Assembly (NCBI GenBank): GCA_913060495.1
Contig: CAJXRP010000024.1
Span: forward strand, 1-57,524
Source: an uncultured Gammaproteobacteria bacterium
Lineage (GTDB): Bacteria; Pseudomonadota; Gammaproteobacteria; Pseudomonadales; Pseudohongiellaceae
Direction: 5' to 3'
DNA length: 57,524 nt
Shown here: in pieces, positions 30,619-40,295 of the stretch
Position numbering within the stretch: position 1 is the stretch's first letter
Layout of the letters: the number at the start of each line of letters is the position of its first letter
Translations under genes and position numbers: made by a program
The notes under the pieces: generated by a model
Seen by the model: the letters and a program-made list of their open reading frames with translations, nothing else
Told to the model about the DNA's origin: nothing
Databases searched by the model: none

Positions 30619-33615
30619 ATGTCTGAATTACGAACAGCTAGGGATTGGAAGCGAAGCAGCTTATTTGCTATATCCCTGCTGACGTTGGTTGCCTGCAGTG
30701 ACAATGGAAGCGCTACAAATACTGCAACTACTAATTCTGCTGAAAGCAATGTGCAGCAAGCCAGCATGGCCGACCGCGGTTACAGCAGAATTAATTCTCC
30801 AAATGAGAGCGACCCTCTAGACGCTCAGATATTCGAGCTAGACAACGGACTACGGGTATACCTAACTGAAAACCACGAAGAACCCAGATTCTACGCGGAG
30901 ATTGCAGTACGCGCGGGCAGCAAGCACGACCCCGCAGACGGCACCGGTCTGGCTCATTACCTTGAGCACTTACTGTTCAAGGGTAATCAGAATCTAGGCA
31001 GTCTCGACTACGCACAGGAGAAGCCACACCTTGACCGCATCGTCGAGCTGTATGAAGAACACCATAACGAGACAGATACAGATCGTCGCGCTGAGATCTA
31101 TGCTCAGATAAACAGTGAAGCACAATTAGCGGCTCAATTTTCAGTGCCCGGAGAATTAGACAGGCTTTATAACAGTATGGGCGGCAGCGCATTGAATGCA
31201 CACACCTCCTTTGAGGAAACTGTCTACAAGATCGGTCTTCCTTCGAATCGTCTTCGGCAATGGGCAGAAGTCGAATCCGATAGATTCGTCAATCCGGTAT
31301 TTCGTCTCTTTCACACTGAATTAGAAACGGTGTATGAAGAGAAGAATCGCTCACTAGATAGTGCGGGACGAATCATAGCCACCGCTGTTAACGAAACCCT
31401 CTACAAGGTTCACCCCTACGGACAGCAACCTACAATCGGCACAGTTGAGCATTTGAAGAACCCTTCACTGGTGTACATTCAGAACTACTTCGACACCAAC
31501 TATGTACCTAACAACATGGCCATCTTCATTAGCGGCGATATCGACCCTATGGAGACTATCGAGCTAATAAGTGAGAAATTTTCTCATTGGGAACGCCAGC
31601 CGGTCCCCGAAATCGGCCCCTGGGCAGAAGAGCCTTTGCAAGGGGCGGAGCGAACAACAGTACAATACCCTGGCGAGGAGCAAGTACAACTTGCCTTCCG
31701 CACAGCAGGCAACGGTAGCGATGATAAGGAAGCCCTTATATTAGTGGACATGATTCTGGATAACCGCACGGCGGGACTTATCAATCTGAATCTAAATCAA
31801 CAACAGCTGGTCTCCGGCGCAGGTTCATCGCCACTGTTCTTAAACGATGCCGGTTCGCAAAACCTGTATGGCATACCTAAGCAAGATCAGACTCTCGCAG
31901 AAGTTGAACAACTCCTTCTCGACCAACTTGAAATCATCAAAGCAGGTGATTTCGAAGAATGGATAATTCCGGCAATCATCAATGACTTCAAGAAAGGTGA
32001 AAAAGCTAGCCTGGAATTCAATCAATCTAGAGTCAGCATGATGCGCGACTCTTTCATTCAGGGCTCCGAATGGGATTACCATGTGGCTGAACTCGATCGA
32101 ATGAGTGAGCTGACCAAGCAAGATGTCGTCGATGTCGCCAATAAGTATTTTGGCAACGACTATGTGGCCGTCTATCGAATCGACGCGCAGAACGAAATTC
32201 CTGCCGTTGAAAAACCGCAGATCGATCCCGTTAGTATTGACTCATCACAACAATCTGAATTTGCCGCTCGCATCTTGACGATGGAATATGACGAAATAGA
32301 GCCAACCTATGTTGAGGTCGACCGAGACTACCGTGTCATCGAATTCGCCGATGGAGTGCAACTCTACTATGCTCCAAACCCCCTCAATGATTTGTTCTCC
32401 TTTTCAATAAACGTAGAAGTCGGTACCGAAGAAAATGAGAAATTAAATCTAGCTGCGGCTTTGATGGATGTTGCTGGAACTGACAGCAAAACTAACGAAG
32501 AGCTACAGAAGGAATGGTACCAGATGGGTACCGATTTCAGATTTGGCGCTGGAGGCAATTCATCGGGCATCTCTATCTCTGGTCTCGACGAACAATTTGA
32601 AGCCTCACTGGCTCTTGCTATGGACCTGATAAAGAACCCAAGCACCGACGCACAAACTCTAGAGCAGATGAAAGGCATCCTGCTGAAATCGAGAGAGGAT
32701 CAGAAGAGTTCTCCCCCAGCCATTTCCAGAGCATTGACGCTCTACAATCGCTATGGCGAAGAATCGCCTATGCTGGAAGCGCTTACCCGCGAAGAAATCA
32801 TGGCCTCGACTGTCGATGAACTCCTTGCATTGCCAGCAGAATTACTTAACTTCAAACATACCCTCGCTTATACAGGCTCCATGCCTTTAGAGGACTTGGT
32901 AGAAGTACTAAGGCGCCAACACCCGATAGCTAGCGAGCTGGCAGACACGCCAGACTATCGTTTCCGCACGGCACGAAATATAGATGAGACAGAAATCTAT
33001 GTTGTAGACCAGCAGACGGCACAAGCTCAGGTGCGTATTGAATTCCCTGACGGCGTCTACAATCGCGATGACAGTCTTGTGTCTTCAATCTATACCAATT
33101 ATTTTGGTAGCGGCATGTCCAGCGTGGTCTTTCAGGAGCTTCGCGAGGCACGGGCTCTGGCCTATACCGCCGGCGCTCGCTATGCACAGGGTGGCAGGCT
33201 GAACGATCAAAACATCATGCTCGGTTCCATCGGCACGCAGACTGACAAGACTGCCGATGCATTAAGCGCCTTCATTGACCTGATCGACAACATGCCGGAA
33301 TCTGACGAACGTTTCGAGACCTCGGTAGAATCTCTCATGAACCGCTATCGCACCTCGAAGATTAGTTTCCGCGAGGTTATCGGCGCTGTACGCGGCTGGG
33401 AACGACTCGGAATAGAGGGCGACCCACGTAGAGAAAGCTATCAGAAATTACAAACAGCCAGCATGGATGATCTGCTGCGTTTCCAGCAAGAACATGTCAA
33501 AGATAGACCTAAACTAATTTCAATCGTCGGCGACCTATCAATCCTCAATGAAGAGGAACTTGGGCAGTTCGGCACGGTCAAAGAAATCCAAGTAGAAGAC
33601 TTATTCGTAGAATAA
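30619..33615 (+). CDS. Lipoprotein M16-family zinc metallopeptidase (tandem domains)
   Basis: 998 residues from ATG 30619. A lipoprotein signal (LFAISLLTLVAC) precedes two M16 halves. The inverted zinc motif HYLEH (113-117) is intact, with the downstream Glu ligand probably in TVYEEKNRS (about 240); an insert of about 45 residues (helical, Glu/Arg-rich) lengthens the usual spacing. The second half carries RARALAYTAGARYAQGG, the substrate-contact motif, and lacks a zinc site, as normal. It should degrade peptides at the outer-membrane periplasmic face. A strong terminator follows, so it is transcribed apart from the next operon. Confidence 0.88.
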   Translation: MSELRTARDWKRSSLFAISLLTLVACSDNGSATNTATTNSAESNVQQASMADRGYSRINSPNESDPLDAQIFELDNGLRVYLTENHEEPRFYAEIAVRAGSKHDPADGTGLAHYLEHLLFKGNQNLGSLDYAQEKPHLDRIVELYEEHHNETDTDRRAEIYAQINSEAQLAAQFSVPGELDRLYNSMGGSALNAHTSFEETVYKIGLPSNRLRQWAEVESDRFVNPVFRLFHTELETVYEEKNRSLDSAGRIIATAVNETLYKVHPYGQQPTIGTVEHLKNPSLVYIQNYFDTNYVPNNMAIFISGDIDPMETIELISEKFSHWERQPVPEIGPWAEEPLQGAERTTVQYPGEEQVQLAFRTAGNGSDDKEALILVDMILDNRTAGLINLNLNQQQLVSGAGSSPLFLNDAGSQNLYGIPKQDQTLAEVEQLLLDQLEIIKAGDFEEWIIPAIINDFKKGEKASLEFNQSRVSMMRDSFIQGSEWDYHVAELDRMSELTKQDVVDVANKYFGNDYVAVYRIDAQNEIPAVEKPQIDPVSIDSSQQSEFAARILTMEYDEIEPTYVEVDRDYRVIEFADGVQLYYAPNPLNDLFSFSINVEVGTEENEKLNLAAALMDVAGTDSKTNEELQKEWYQMGTDFRFGAGGNSSGISISGLDEQFEASLALAMDLIKNPSTDAQTLEQMKGILLKSREDQKSSPPAISRALTLYNRYGEESPMLEALTREEIMASTVDELLALPAELLNFKHTLAYTGSMPLEDLVEVLRRQHPIASELADTPDYRFRTARNIDETEIYVVDQQTAQAQVRIEFPDGVYNRDDSLVSSIYTNYFGSGMSSVVFQELREARALAYTAGARYAQGGRLNDQNIMLGSIGTQTDKTADALSAFIDLIDNMPESDERFETSVESLMNRYRTSKISFREVIGAVRGWERLGIEGDPRRESYQKLQTASMDDLLRFQQEHVKDRPKLISIVGDLSILNEEELGQFGTVKEIQVEDLFVE

Positions 33616-33623
33616 ATTGTCTC

Positions 33624-33663
33624 GGATAGCGACAGCACTACTGCTGTAGCTATCCTTTATTTC
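33624..33663 (+). terminator. Intrinsic terminator after the M16 peptidase
   Basis: GGATAGC with GCTATCC, one mismatch, then ACAGCA with TGCTGT around loop CTAC, followed by TTTATTTC. It separates the M16 gene from the ABC operon. Confidence 0.85.
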
Positions 33664-33700
33664 AATATTCCCCTAGCGTTACCAGCGAGCACCCTCCTGT

Positions 33701-34609
33701 ATGCAAGCCCTATCCGTTACAGGACTGAAAAAAAATTACGGTAGCTTTGCGGTACTAGATGACCTCAATCTACAAATCGACAAAGGATCGATACATGGCT
33801 TGGTTGGCCTGAACGGTTCCGGCAAGACTACGACTATTGAGTGCATACTCGGCCTTCAGGCATTTAATTCAGGCAGTATTACTGCGCTTGGGCAATCACC
33901 TAAGCAACTACACCTAACAAGAGGCAAGCTCGTTGCCATCTTCGATAGCCCTAGCCTGCACCCCAATCTAACTGTACGTCAGTGCTTACAACACGCGCTA
34001 CTACTCTGCGAAACACCTGCTCGCAGTGCTGACGAAGTAGAAAAACTGTTAGGGATTAGTCGTTTCAGCGACTTCAAGATCAAAAATCTTTCTCTTGGCA
34101 ACAAGCGTCGCGCATCAATTGCTCAAGCCCTGCTGGGAAATCCAGAATTTGTAGTATTAGACGAGCCATTTAATGGGCTCGATGCCGAAGGCGTGGACGA
34201 TGTGCTCGAACTGATCGGCATGCTGAATCGAGAGCATGACACAACCTTTCTGCTATCGAGCCACCAACTTCCTTATCTAGAGCAAATTTGCAGCCATATT
34301 GCGATCTTGCACCAAGGGAAAATTACTCACAGCGATACCATCAACAATTTGTTAGGAAATGCGCAGACTACGTTACAGATCATGACGCCGAACATAGATG
34401 CGGCAACACAAGTATTAGAAAAAATTCCTGGCGTAGAACTACTCAATATCGATGCAGACGGTTACCTGAATATTAATGTTGTAGATTCTGACTCTATCGC
34501 TATCAATCAGGCGCTCGTTGAAAATCAAATACCCGTAGCAGAACTAATACTGAAGCGCGCATCACTCGCCGGGCTATTTCGCGAAATTACCAGCGAGGAC
34601 GCGAGATGA
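33701..34609 (+). CDS. ABC transporter ATP-binding protein (CcmA/NosF-like)
   Basis: 302 residues: Walker A GLNGSGKTT (about 37-45), signature LSLGNKRRASIAQALL, Walker B FVVLDEPFNGLD and H-loop LLSSHQL. The C-terminal 90 residues form an accessory domain typical of ATPases for ABC-2 permeases. The signature motif deviates from LSGGQ (LSLGN), a known variant in this group. It overlaps the permease by 4 bp (ATGA). It powers the export or membrane-remodelling unit 33701-40011. Confidence 0.92.
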   Translation: MQALSVTGLKKNYGSFAVLDDLNLQIDKGSIHGLVGLNGSGKTTTIECILGLQAFNSGSITALGQSPKQLHLTRGKLVAIFDSPSLHPNLTVRQCLQHALLLCETPARSADEVEKLLGISRFSDFKIKNLSLGNKRRASIAQALLGNPEFVVLDEPFNGLDAEGVDDVLELIGMLNREHDTTFLLSSHQLPYLEQICSHIAILHQGKITHSDTINNLLGNAQTTLQIMTPNIDAATQVLEKIPGVELLNIDADGYLNINVVDSDSIAINQALVENQIPVAELILKRASLAGLFREITSEDAR

Positions 34610-35463
34610 ACGGCCTATTGGTAGCCATCAAGTCGGAAATTTTTGTTGCGCTGCGCAGCTTTGCCAGCAAACTCATCGTAGCAGCACCCGCCCTAGTCGC
34701 CGCCGCACAATTGATGCTCGTAAAACTCACCGAGGCTGGTCAACAGGCGCGAGACAATTTGTTAGGAGGGTCTAATTTCGAACAATCTGTTGCAAACAAC
34801 GCCTACGGCTTCTTTGTAGACGGATTGAGTACCGGCCTAACAATGCTTGGACTGTTACTAGTAGCTCAGGGTGCTTACAGCTTCAGCTATGAGCGTGACA
34901 TAGGCAGCATTCGTCACATCTTGATCAGGCGGGTAAGTCGCACCAGCATGCTCACAGCAAAACTAATTCACCTACACTTACTTGCAGTGCTATCAGCCCT
35001 ACTTCTAGTCATTACTAGTTATCTACTCAGCGGAATGCTGTGGGAATACGGCGCGATAGTGGAAGACGGTTTTGAACTTATCAGTGAACAGGAAATCCTC
35101 GGGGAGATCTCCCTAGGACTTCGTTTGGCACTACTGCCTTTGCCAGCGGCCATAGCCTTCGGATTATTAGTTTCGGTTTCGGCGCAATCGGCAACTCAGG
35201 CAGTTACCACCGCGCTGGGTATTACACTGGCAATAGATATCTTTAAGGGACTGCTCGGTGACATGGCTAACTATCTGTATGCGAGCTTTCAGCCATCCTT
35301 GCTCGATCAATCTTACTTACAATCCGTTAGCCGAATAGTTCGCGGCTACTCCGATGTATTAATTGACGATAGCGTGCTGCAAATGAATATGTGGGTGCCC
35401 TTTCCGGCACTCTTGCTGTTCTTTGCCGCTGGCCTATGGATCGTGCAGCGAAGGAAGATATAA
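34606..35463 (+). CDS. ABC-2-like transporter permease
   Basis: 285 residues with about six membrane segments: a hydrophobic stretch at 21-40, then 68-90, 120-145, 170-195, 200-220 and a final LLLFFAAGLWIVQRRK. The segment YERDIGSIRHILIRRVSRTSMLTAKL between helices resembles the cytoplasmic coupling region of NosY/ABC-2 permeases. A periplasmic-side loop (about 40-65) lies before the second helix. It pairs with the preceding ATPase (4-bp overlap), and the PDZ lipoprotein follows after 2 bp. Confidence 0.85.
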   Translation: MNGLLVAIKSEIFVALRSFASKLIVAAPALVAAAQLMLVKLTEAGQQARDNLLGGSNFEQSVANNAYGFFVDGLSTGLTMLGLLLVAQGAYSFSYERDIGSIRHILIRRVSRTSMLTAKLIHLHLLAVLSALLLVITSYLLSGMLWEYGAIVEDGFELISEQEILGEISLGLRLALLPLPAAIAFGLLVSVSAQSATQAVTTALGITLAIDIFKGLLGDMANYLYASFQPSLLDQSYLQSVSRIVRGYSDVLIDDSVLQMNMWVPFPALLLFFAAGLWIVQRRKI

Positions 35464-35465
35464 GT

Positions 35466-36437
35466 ATGTGCACAAGTAGAACAAAACCTTGCCTCGCAGC
35501 ATTTACCCTCCTGCAGCTATTGCTGTTAACCGGCTGCGTAAGCTACGAGCCTGCCATTCTAGTTCCAGCGTTAAACCTATCGGCGGAAGATATTACACTC
35601 GCCGATACTGCAGGTCCAAGAGATGCCAGAATCGATTTCGGCGTGGAGGTTGGCCTGAATGAAAGCGATTCCCTCAGTAATATCGAGATACTGCCTGGCG
35701 TTCGCGTACGCGACATCTCAGCCAATGGCCCTGCGGATTCAGCCGGAATTCAGCTAGGCGACATTATTCTTAGCATCAATGGAACCTTAACTGATCATCC
35801 TGACGTTGTTCAGGCTCTACAGCAGCAGACGCTAACGATTGAGAATGCCATATTCAATGTACGCAGGAATACCATGGTGTTCGAGGCTACCGTGATACCT
35901 CGCACCGTCAGCAGTAATGCCGCCCCGCGCGAATTGTATCGAGTTGATCCGATAGCCAGTCGGGCCGCCTACCGCACGGAGATGGTGAGTATTCGTCAGC
36001 AGCCTCCCATCGCCGCCGCACGGGTGGTGGATGTCTATAAACTAAGCCCGCTACTTGATGCAGCCATCGAAACCGGCGATGTGATTTTAGCGGTAAACAA
36101 CGTAGCTCTTAACTCCGCGCAGGATTTAGTCAGTCGATTTAACTCTGAGTTCAAACTAGGAGAAACGGTAAACGTAACCGTCTTTGACGGCGAATCTGTT
36201 TTGGAAAAACGCTTCGACCTCTGGAACCCAGGCAGGCGCGTAAGTGCAATATCTCTAGGCCCTCTACTTCGTTATCAATCGTCGCTTGCTCCAGAATCGA
36301 AGAGTCTCTCCATATTGGATCTTTGGCTATTCTCTTTATACAGCTATAGTCGGGTAGATGAAGAAAGATCTCATAGTATTCTTGGTCTACTAAACTATAG
36401 CAGCGATCTGGGCGAACTGATCGAAGAAGAAAACTAA
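35466..36437 (+). CDS. Lipoprotein with two PDZ domains
   Basis: 323 residues from ATG 35466 (AAGGAAG about 8 nt upstream). The lipoprotein signal ends LLLTGC (Cys about 24). PDZ1 (about 75-125) shows SANGPADSAGIQLGDIILSINGT, and PDZ2 (about 185-245) shows LLDAAIETGDVILAVNNVALNSAQDLV. No protease domain precedes them, unlike DegP/HtrA, so this is a binding or scaffold protein at a membrane facing the periplasm. A C-terminal region of about 75 residues has no recognised domain. It follows the ABC permease and precedes two FG-GAP proteins. Confidence 0.85.
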   Translation: MCTSRTKPCLAAFTLLQLLLLTGCVSYEPAILVPALNLSAEDITLADTAGPRDARIDFGVEVGLNESDSLSNIEILPGVRVRDISANGPADSAGIQLGDIILSINGTLTDHPDVVQALQQQTLTIENAIFNVRRNTMVFEATVIPRTVSSNAAPRELYRVDPIASRAAYRTEMVSIRQQPPIAAARVVDVYKLSPLLDAAIETGDVILAVNNVALNSAQDLVSRFNSEFKLGETVNVTVFDGESVLEKRFDLWNPGRRVSAISLGPLLRYQSSLAPESKSLSILDLWLFSLYSYSRVDEERSHSILGLLNYSSDLGELIEEEN

Positions 36438-36453
36438 GGAACGCTGAATCAGA

Positions 36454-38034
36454 ATGAGCACCGCAAAGCAGTCAATTAGCGACAAGAGGAATTTATCCCT
36501 TACGGGCCTTGTCGTCTGTGCACTGTTATCCAGCGCCGCATTTGCGCAATCCAATTATGTCGCCTTTGAACTAGAGCGCGAGAACAACTGGGAGCGACAG
36601 CTTGCATTTGAGGATCTCAACGGTGATGGCCGCAAAGACATCATCCACGCTAATTATCAAGCCGGTATAGGCCGTGAATTGCATGTCTTCCACCAACAAG
36701 CCGACGGAAGTTTCTCCACAACCGCGCAGCGTATCGAAATTAAAACCGAGATAATTGCGATCGCTTTTGCCGATCTCCGAACTGACCCCGGCAGTGAACT
36801 CCTGCTGTTCTCAAACTCAGGTGTGTTTAGCCTGTCCTCCGCACTCGAAGGCTATGGAGGAAATATAAAGCAGCTGCTGGAGTGGGAGTTGATTGCCGCC
36901 GTACCCGATCTGGAAAGCGTGCAGTTTATTACCGACCTACAAGATATCGACAACGATGGAGAGCTAGACTTGCTGCTGCCCGGCGACGGCGTCTATGGCT
37001 TGTTTAAAGGCAGAGGCAATGAAGTCTTCGAGCTAGTGTCCACCTTTAGCACAGACAATGAATCCCTATCAGCGGCAAGCAGAGGCCGAGACAACAGCGG
37101 CATGGATGCGCGAATCGGCATCAATGCCGAGGAAGGCATAGTTATCGAGCTGAATGTCGAATCCGAATCCTATTTCGAAGATTTCATTGAGCAGTGGGAC
37201 GCTAACGAGGAAGCTGCACGCAATTTGCTACGTGCCGAGAGCTGGATGCCAACTGCAATCATCGCACAACTGAATGCTGACACGCTTGCAGACATCGCCT
37301 ATATCAATCAGGGCGCGGATGGCCTCGGACAATTAAATTTCCATTTCCAAGATGCGCAGAATGGTTTTAACAGCGAACCAGACTGGATCGGTAGCATAGA
37401 TACACGTGGCAATATGCAACTGGTCGATGTAGACAATGACAAACTGCTCGATCTGTTGCGCATAACTGGAGAGGGAAATGATCGTAGCGCCTATTTCTAT
37501 CGCAATCAGAATGGCTCTTTCGATCTAGAGCAACCGAATCAGGTTATGCGCTTCTCTGGATACGATGTACGACTCAATATCATTCCAGTAGAGCAAGACT
37601 CTGCCCCACTACTAAATGTTAGCTACTATACAATTCCCGTTGTCGATGCAATTCGCAACGCGAGCATCAATCGTTCACAGCTGTTATTTGGCAGCGAGGA
37701 TGCAGGAGAGAATCAGTTTTTTAACCGACGACCTAATTCCAGACTCGATGAGAGTTTCTCGGCAGCGAATGTACGCGGTCTATCGGAGCAGATGTCTCTG
37801 CAATATGACATCGATGGTGACGGTCGCAAGGATGCGATATTCGTTACTGAAAACGGCACGCTTGCTGCCAAAAAAATCAATGAAGATCTGAATATAGCGG
37901 ACGAACCTTTTTGGGAATATGTCTCTGCAAATACTGTATTCGAATTCCAGGTGTTACAGCTAAATCAGGATAACAAGCCAGACTTATTGCTGCGCCACGG
38001 CACCGCAACCACATTTCTGGTAGCCGCACCATGA
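36454..38034 (+). CDS. Secreted FG-GAP/VCBS repeat protein 1
   Basis: 526 residues with a signal peptide (ending SSAAFAQ, about 31). Calcium-loop motifs of FG-GAP/VCBS blades recur: DLNGDGRKD (about 54), DIDNDGELD (about 166), DVDNDKLLD (about 326), DIDGDGRKD (about 451) and a degenerate LNQDNKPD (about 504). The protein should form a seven-bladed beta-propeller like integrin alpha heads, probably periplasmic or surface-exposed and Ca2+-stabilised. Its stop overlaps the next ATG (ATGA), and the partner is a second protein of the same design, so the two may work as a pair. Confidence 0.85.
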   Translation: MSTAKQSISDKRNLSLTGLVVCALLSSAAFAQSNYVAFELERENNWERQLAFEDLNGDGRKDIIHANYQAGIGRELHVFHQQADGSFSTTAQRIEIKTEIIAIAFADLRTDPGSELLLFSNSGVFSLSSALEGYGGNIKQLLEWELIAAVPDLESVQFITDLQDIDNDGELDLLLPGDGVYGLFKGRGNEVFELVSTFSTDNESLSAASRGRDNSGMDARIGINAEEGIVIELNVESESYFEDFIEQWDANEEAARNLLRAESWMPTAIIAQLNADTLADIAYINQGADGLGQLNFHFQDAQNGFNSEPDWIGSIDTRGNMQLVDVDNDKLLDLLRITGEGNDRSAYFYRNQNGSFDLEQPNQVMRFSGYDVRLNIIPVEQDSAPLLNVSYYTIPVVDAIRNASINRSQLLFGSEDAGENQFFNRRPNSRLDESFSAANVRGLSEQMSLQYDIDGDGRKDAIFVTENGTLAAKKINEDLNIADEPFWEYVSANTVFEFQVLQLNQDNKPDLLLRHGTATTFLVAAP

Positions 38035-39719
38035 TTCGTCCAGGCTCACTTACACAAACACTAGCCACTATCGGCCTGATGCTTAGCTGCGTAACAGCTC
38101 CAGCTGCCGAGCTAAATTTCAAGCAACAAGAATTCCAGTTGCCGCTGGAGACAGAGAATCTCGTCGTCGCCGATCTGGATGGAGACGGACTGCTTGAACT
38201 GTTAGGGGTAGTCGAGAATGGTTTGCAGATTTATTTTCAGACCGAGAGCGGCTTCGATTTCGATAGTAGCCACAGCATCGAATTTCCGGGCCAATCTGTT
38301 GGCTGGGACCTAAGCACGCAGTACGGCGCTGTCGGCAGTACGGCTATCATCGCGCTGATCGACGGCAGGGAAGTCCTAGCCTGGTCAGTGGAAAACCAAG
38401 CACTGCTAGCGCCGCAGACCATCAAAACAGGCTTAAATGGTTTCTTGAGCAAGGGTGTGAACCGCCTGCATTTTTCAAGAGACATAAACGGCGACGCTAT
38501 TGACGACTTCCTGATTCCCGGCGCAGGCATAATCAATATTCATATCAGCAATGGTCGCGATGTCTCGGGTACTTACGACTATCAAGCACCTCTCAGCGTA
38601 CGCTCAGAATTACGTATGCGCACCAACTTGAACGAAGGCAGTTTGGAACGACGTACCGGTCAGTCAGTTCGTATTCCCATGATGGAACTCCGAGACGTCA
38701 ATAGCGATGGCTTCGATGATCTAGTTTCTCGCACAGAAGAAGAATTGAAAGTTTTTATCGCTAACGCCAGCGCTTCCGCCTATTTTCCAATTGAAGCAAG
38801 TTATTCCCTAGACATCCTAGAAATAGAGGAAAGATTGGGGGAATTTGATATCGAAAATTTGGATTTCTCTAACCTCACCGGGCTACTGTCCCTTACCCAC
38901 GAAGAGATTCTCGACGATGTCGACGGCGACGGCATAGACGACCTACTACTTAGAGAAGGCGGAAAAGTTTCGCTTTTTGGCGGTAGTACTCAGGGCATGG
39001 ATTTCGCGCAACCTCGTCAGGTTCTGCGCTCTGGAGGTAACGTACTAGGCACCTTCTTGCAGGATGAAAATGAAGACGGATTGAAAGATCTTTGGCTCTG
39101 GCGCGTTGAAAGCATCTCCGTAGGTGACATATTCGTCTGGCTCGCCCTCTCTGGCAGCATCGCCATAGAAGCATTCATCTATCCAAACGACGGAGAAAAA
39201 TTCGCACGCCGCCCCTCACGCAAGGTAACCATAGACCTAAAATTTCCTTCGGTAATCAGTCTGACATCAACCTTCAGAGACATAGAGCGAGAACTCGATG
39301 ACGCTCGCGCCGACGAGGAAACCTTTAGCAGTCTCGCCAGCTTGGACGACTATACCGATCAGCAAGATCTAATATTAATGGTTAACAATCGAATTCAATT
39401 CTTTCTGAACAGCATTCAGCCAGAGGATGTACCCGACAACGATTCTGATTTATTTCTCGGCGCACTGGGCTATTCTCGTGAGCGCGACAATTACGAATTC
39501 AATATTCGTGATGTAATCGAAAACATTGCCATAGGAGGCAACCGCCACTTAGATGCGATCGCCGACAGAACGCCGGACTCTGTAATAGACTTGAGTCAGG
39601 CGGTTGTGAGCGGAGATATTATTCCAGTTTCCCTCAACACCGATGAACACGATGATGTCATCATATTTACCGAGACCGATAGTAGTCACATTCGGGGATT
39701 GCTGTTACTCTCAAATTAA
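38031..39719 (+). CDS. Secreted FG-GAP/VCBS repeat protein 2
   Basis: 562 residues with a signal peptide (LATIGLMLSCVTAPAA). FG-GAP-like calcium loops: DLDGDGLLE (about 47), DINGDAIDD (about 151), DVNSDGFDD (about 222), DVDGDGIDD (about 297) and DENEDGLKD (about 345). The C-terminal part (about 370-562) lacks blade motifs and may be a separate domain (starting near YPNDGEKFARRPSRK). It is translated directly after protein 1 through a 4-bp overlap. No enzyme motif is visible. Confidence 0.85.
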   Translation: MIRPGSLTQTLATIGLMLSCVTAPAAELNFKQQEFQLPLETENLVVADLDGDGLLELLGVVENGLQIYFQTESGFDFDSSHSIEFPGQSVGWDLSTQYGAVGSTAIIALIDGREVLAWSVENQALLAPQTIKTGLNGFLSKGVNRLHFSRDINGDAIDDFLIPGAGIINIHISNGRDVSGTYDYQAPLSVRSELRMRTNLNEGSLERRTGQSVRIPMMELRDVNSDGFDDLVSRTEEELKVFIANASASAYFPIEASYSLDILEIEERLGEFDIENLDFSNLTGLLSLTHEEILDDVDGDGIDDLLLREGGKVSLFGGSTQGMDFAQPRQVLRSGGNVLGTFLQDENEDGLKDLWLWRVESISVGDIFVWLALSGSIAIEAFIYPNDGEKFARRPSRKVTIDLKFPSVISLTSTFRDIERELDDARADEETFSSLASLDDYTDQQDLILMVNNRIQFFLNSIQPEDVPDNDSDLFLGALGYSRERDNYEFNIRDVIENIAIGGNRHLDAIADRTPDSVIDLSQAVVSGDIIPVSLNTDEHDDVIIFTETDSSHIRGLLLLSN

Positions 39720-39765
39720 ATCGGTTAACCCCACTCCTTTAAACGAGACTTTCTGGACAGAGAAT

Positions 39766-40011
39766 ATGAAACACGTAGTCTGGATAACACTGCTAACTTC
39801 ATTAGTACTAGTAAACGTAGCTGCCGAGCTCATGTTCTACTTCAGCGGCGTCTATGTAGCCATGTTCTACCGTATCGTCCTGGTTACCAGTATCACGCTC
39901 ATCTCAGCAGTGTTTGTCGGTGCAATACTTTTAGTCGGCGTACTGGAAGGAGAGAAGCCCCTGTCCGGGCATGTAAGCAACACTCTCGGTGCCGATAAAA
40001 AACCGGACTAG
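39766..40011 (+). CDS. Small two-helix membrane protein
   Basis: 81 residues from ATG 39766; the frame is open upstream but overlaps protein 2. Two hydrophobic segments (about 5-27, with LVLVNVAAELMFYF, and 34-64) are followed by a hydrophilic tail ending KKPD. I recognise no family. It lies 46 bp after the VCBS protein and is the last gene before a 284-bp non-coding gap with a weak GTT-ATT-AAC hairpin and a T run at about 40030, so it probably ends this operon. A role as a small subunit or anchor of the unit is an inference. Confidence 0.55.
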   Translation: MKHVVWITLLTSLVLVNVAAELMFYFSGVYVAMFYRIVLVTSITLISAVFVGAILLVGVLEGEKPLSGHVSNTLGADKKPD

Positions 40012-40295
40012 CAATGACGTTATTAACGGGTCTTTTTCGTCGCCCTTTCCCATTAGCTTGAAACTACATAGCTGCAGATTGACCCTGATTACCAACTAGC
40101 TCTGATCTTTAAGCAACTTTTCCAGCCAGCTTTCAGCCGGCAGCCCCGCAAGTAAATGGCAAGTCATAAGCATTCCCCCACGTTGTGCTTTAGTAGGAAA
40201 TATGGTTTCATCGGATGCCGTTCCCTAATTGATAACACTCAAATATTTAACTTACATTTCAATTAGTTAGAAAGAACGCTGGCGACAAAAAGAAG

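Noticed and set aside
30619..40011. One operon joining the M16 peptidase and the ABC/PDZ/VCBS genes
   Set aside because: A strong stem with a U-rich tail at 33624-33663 separates them, so common transcription is not supported.
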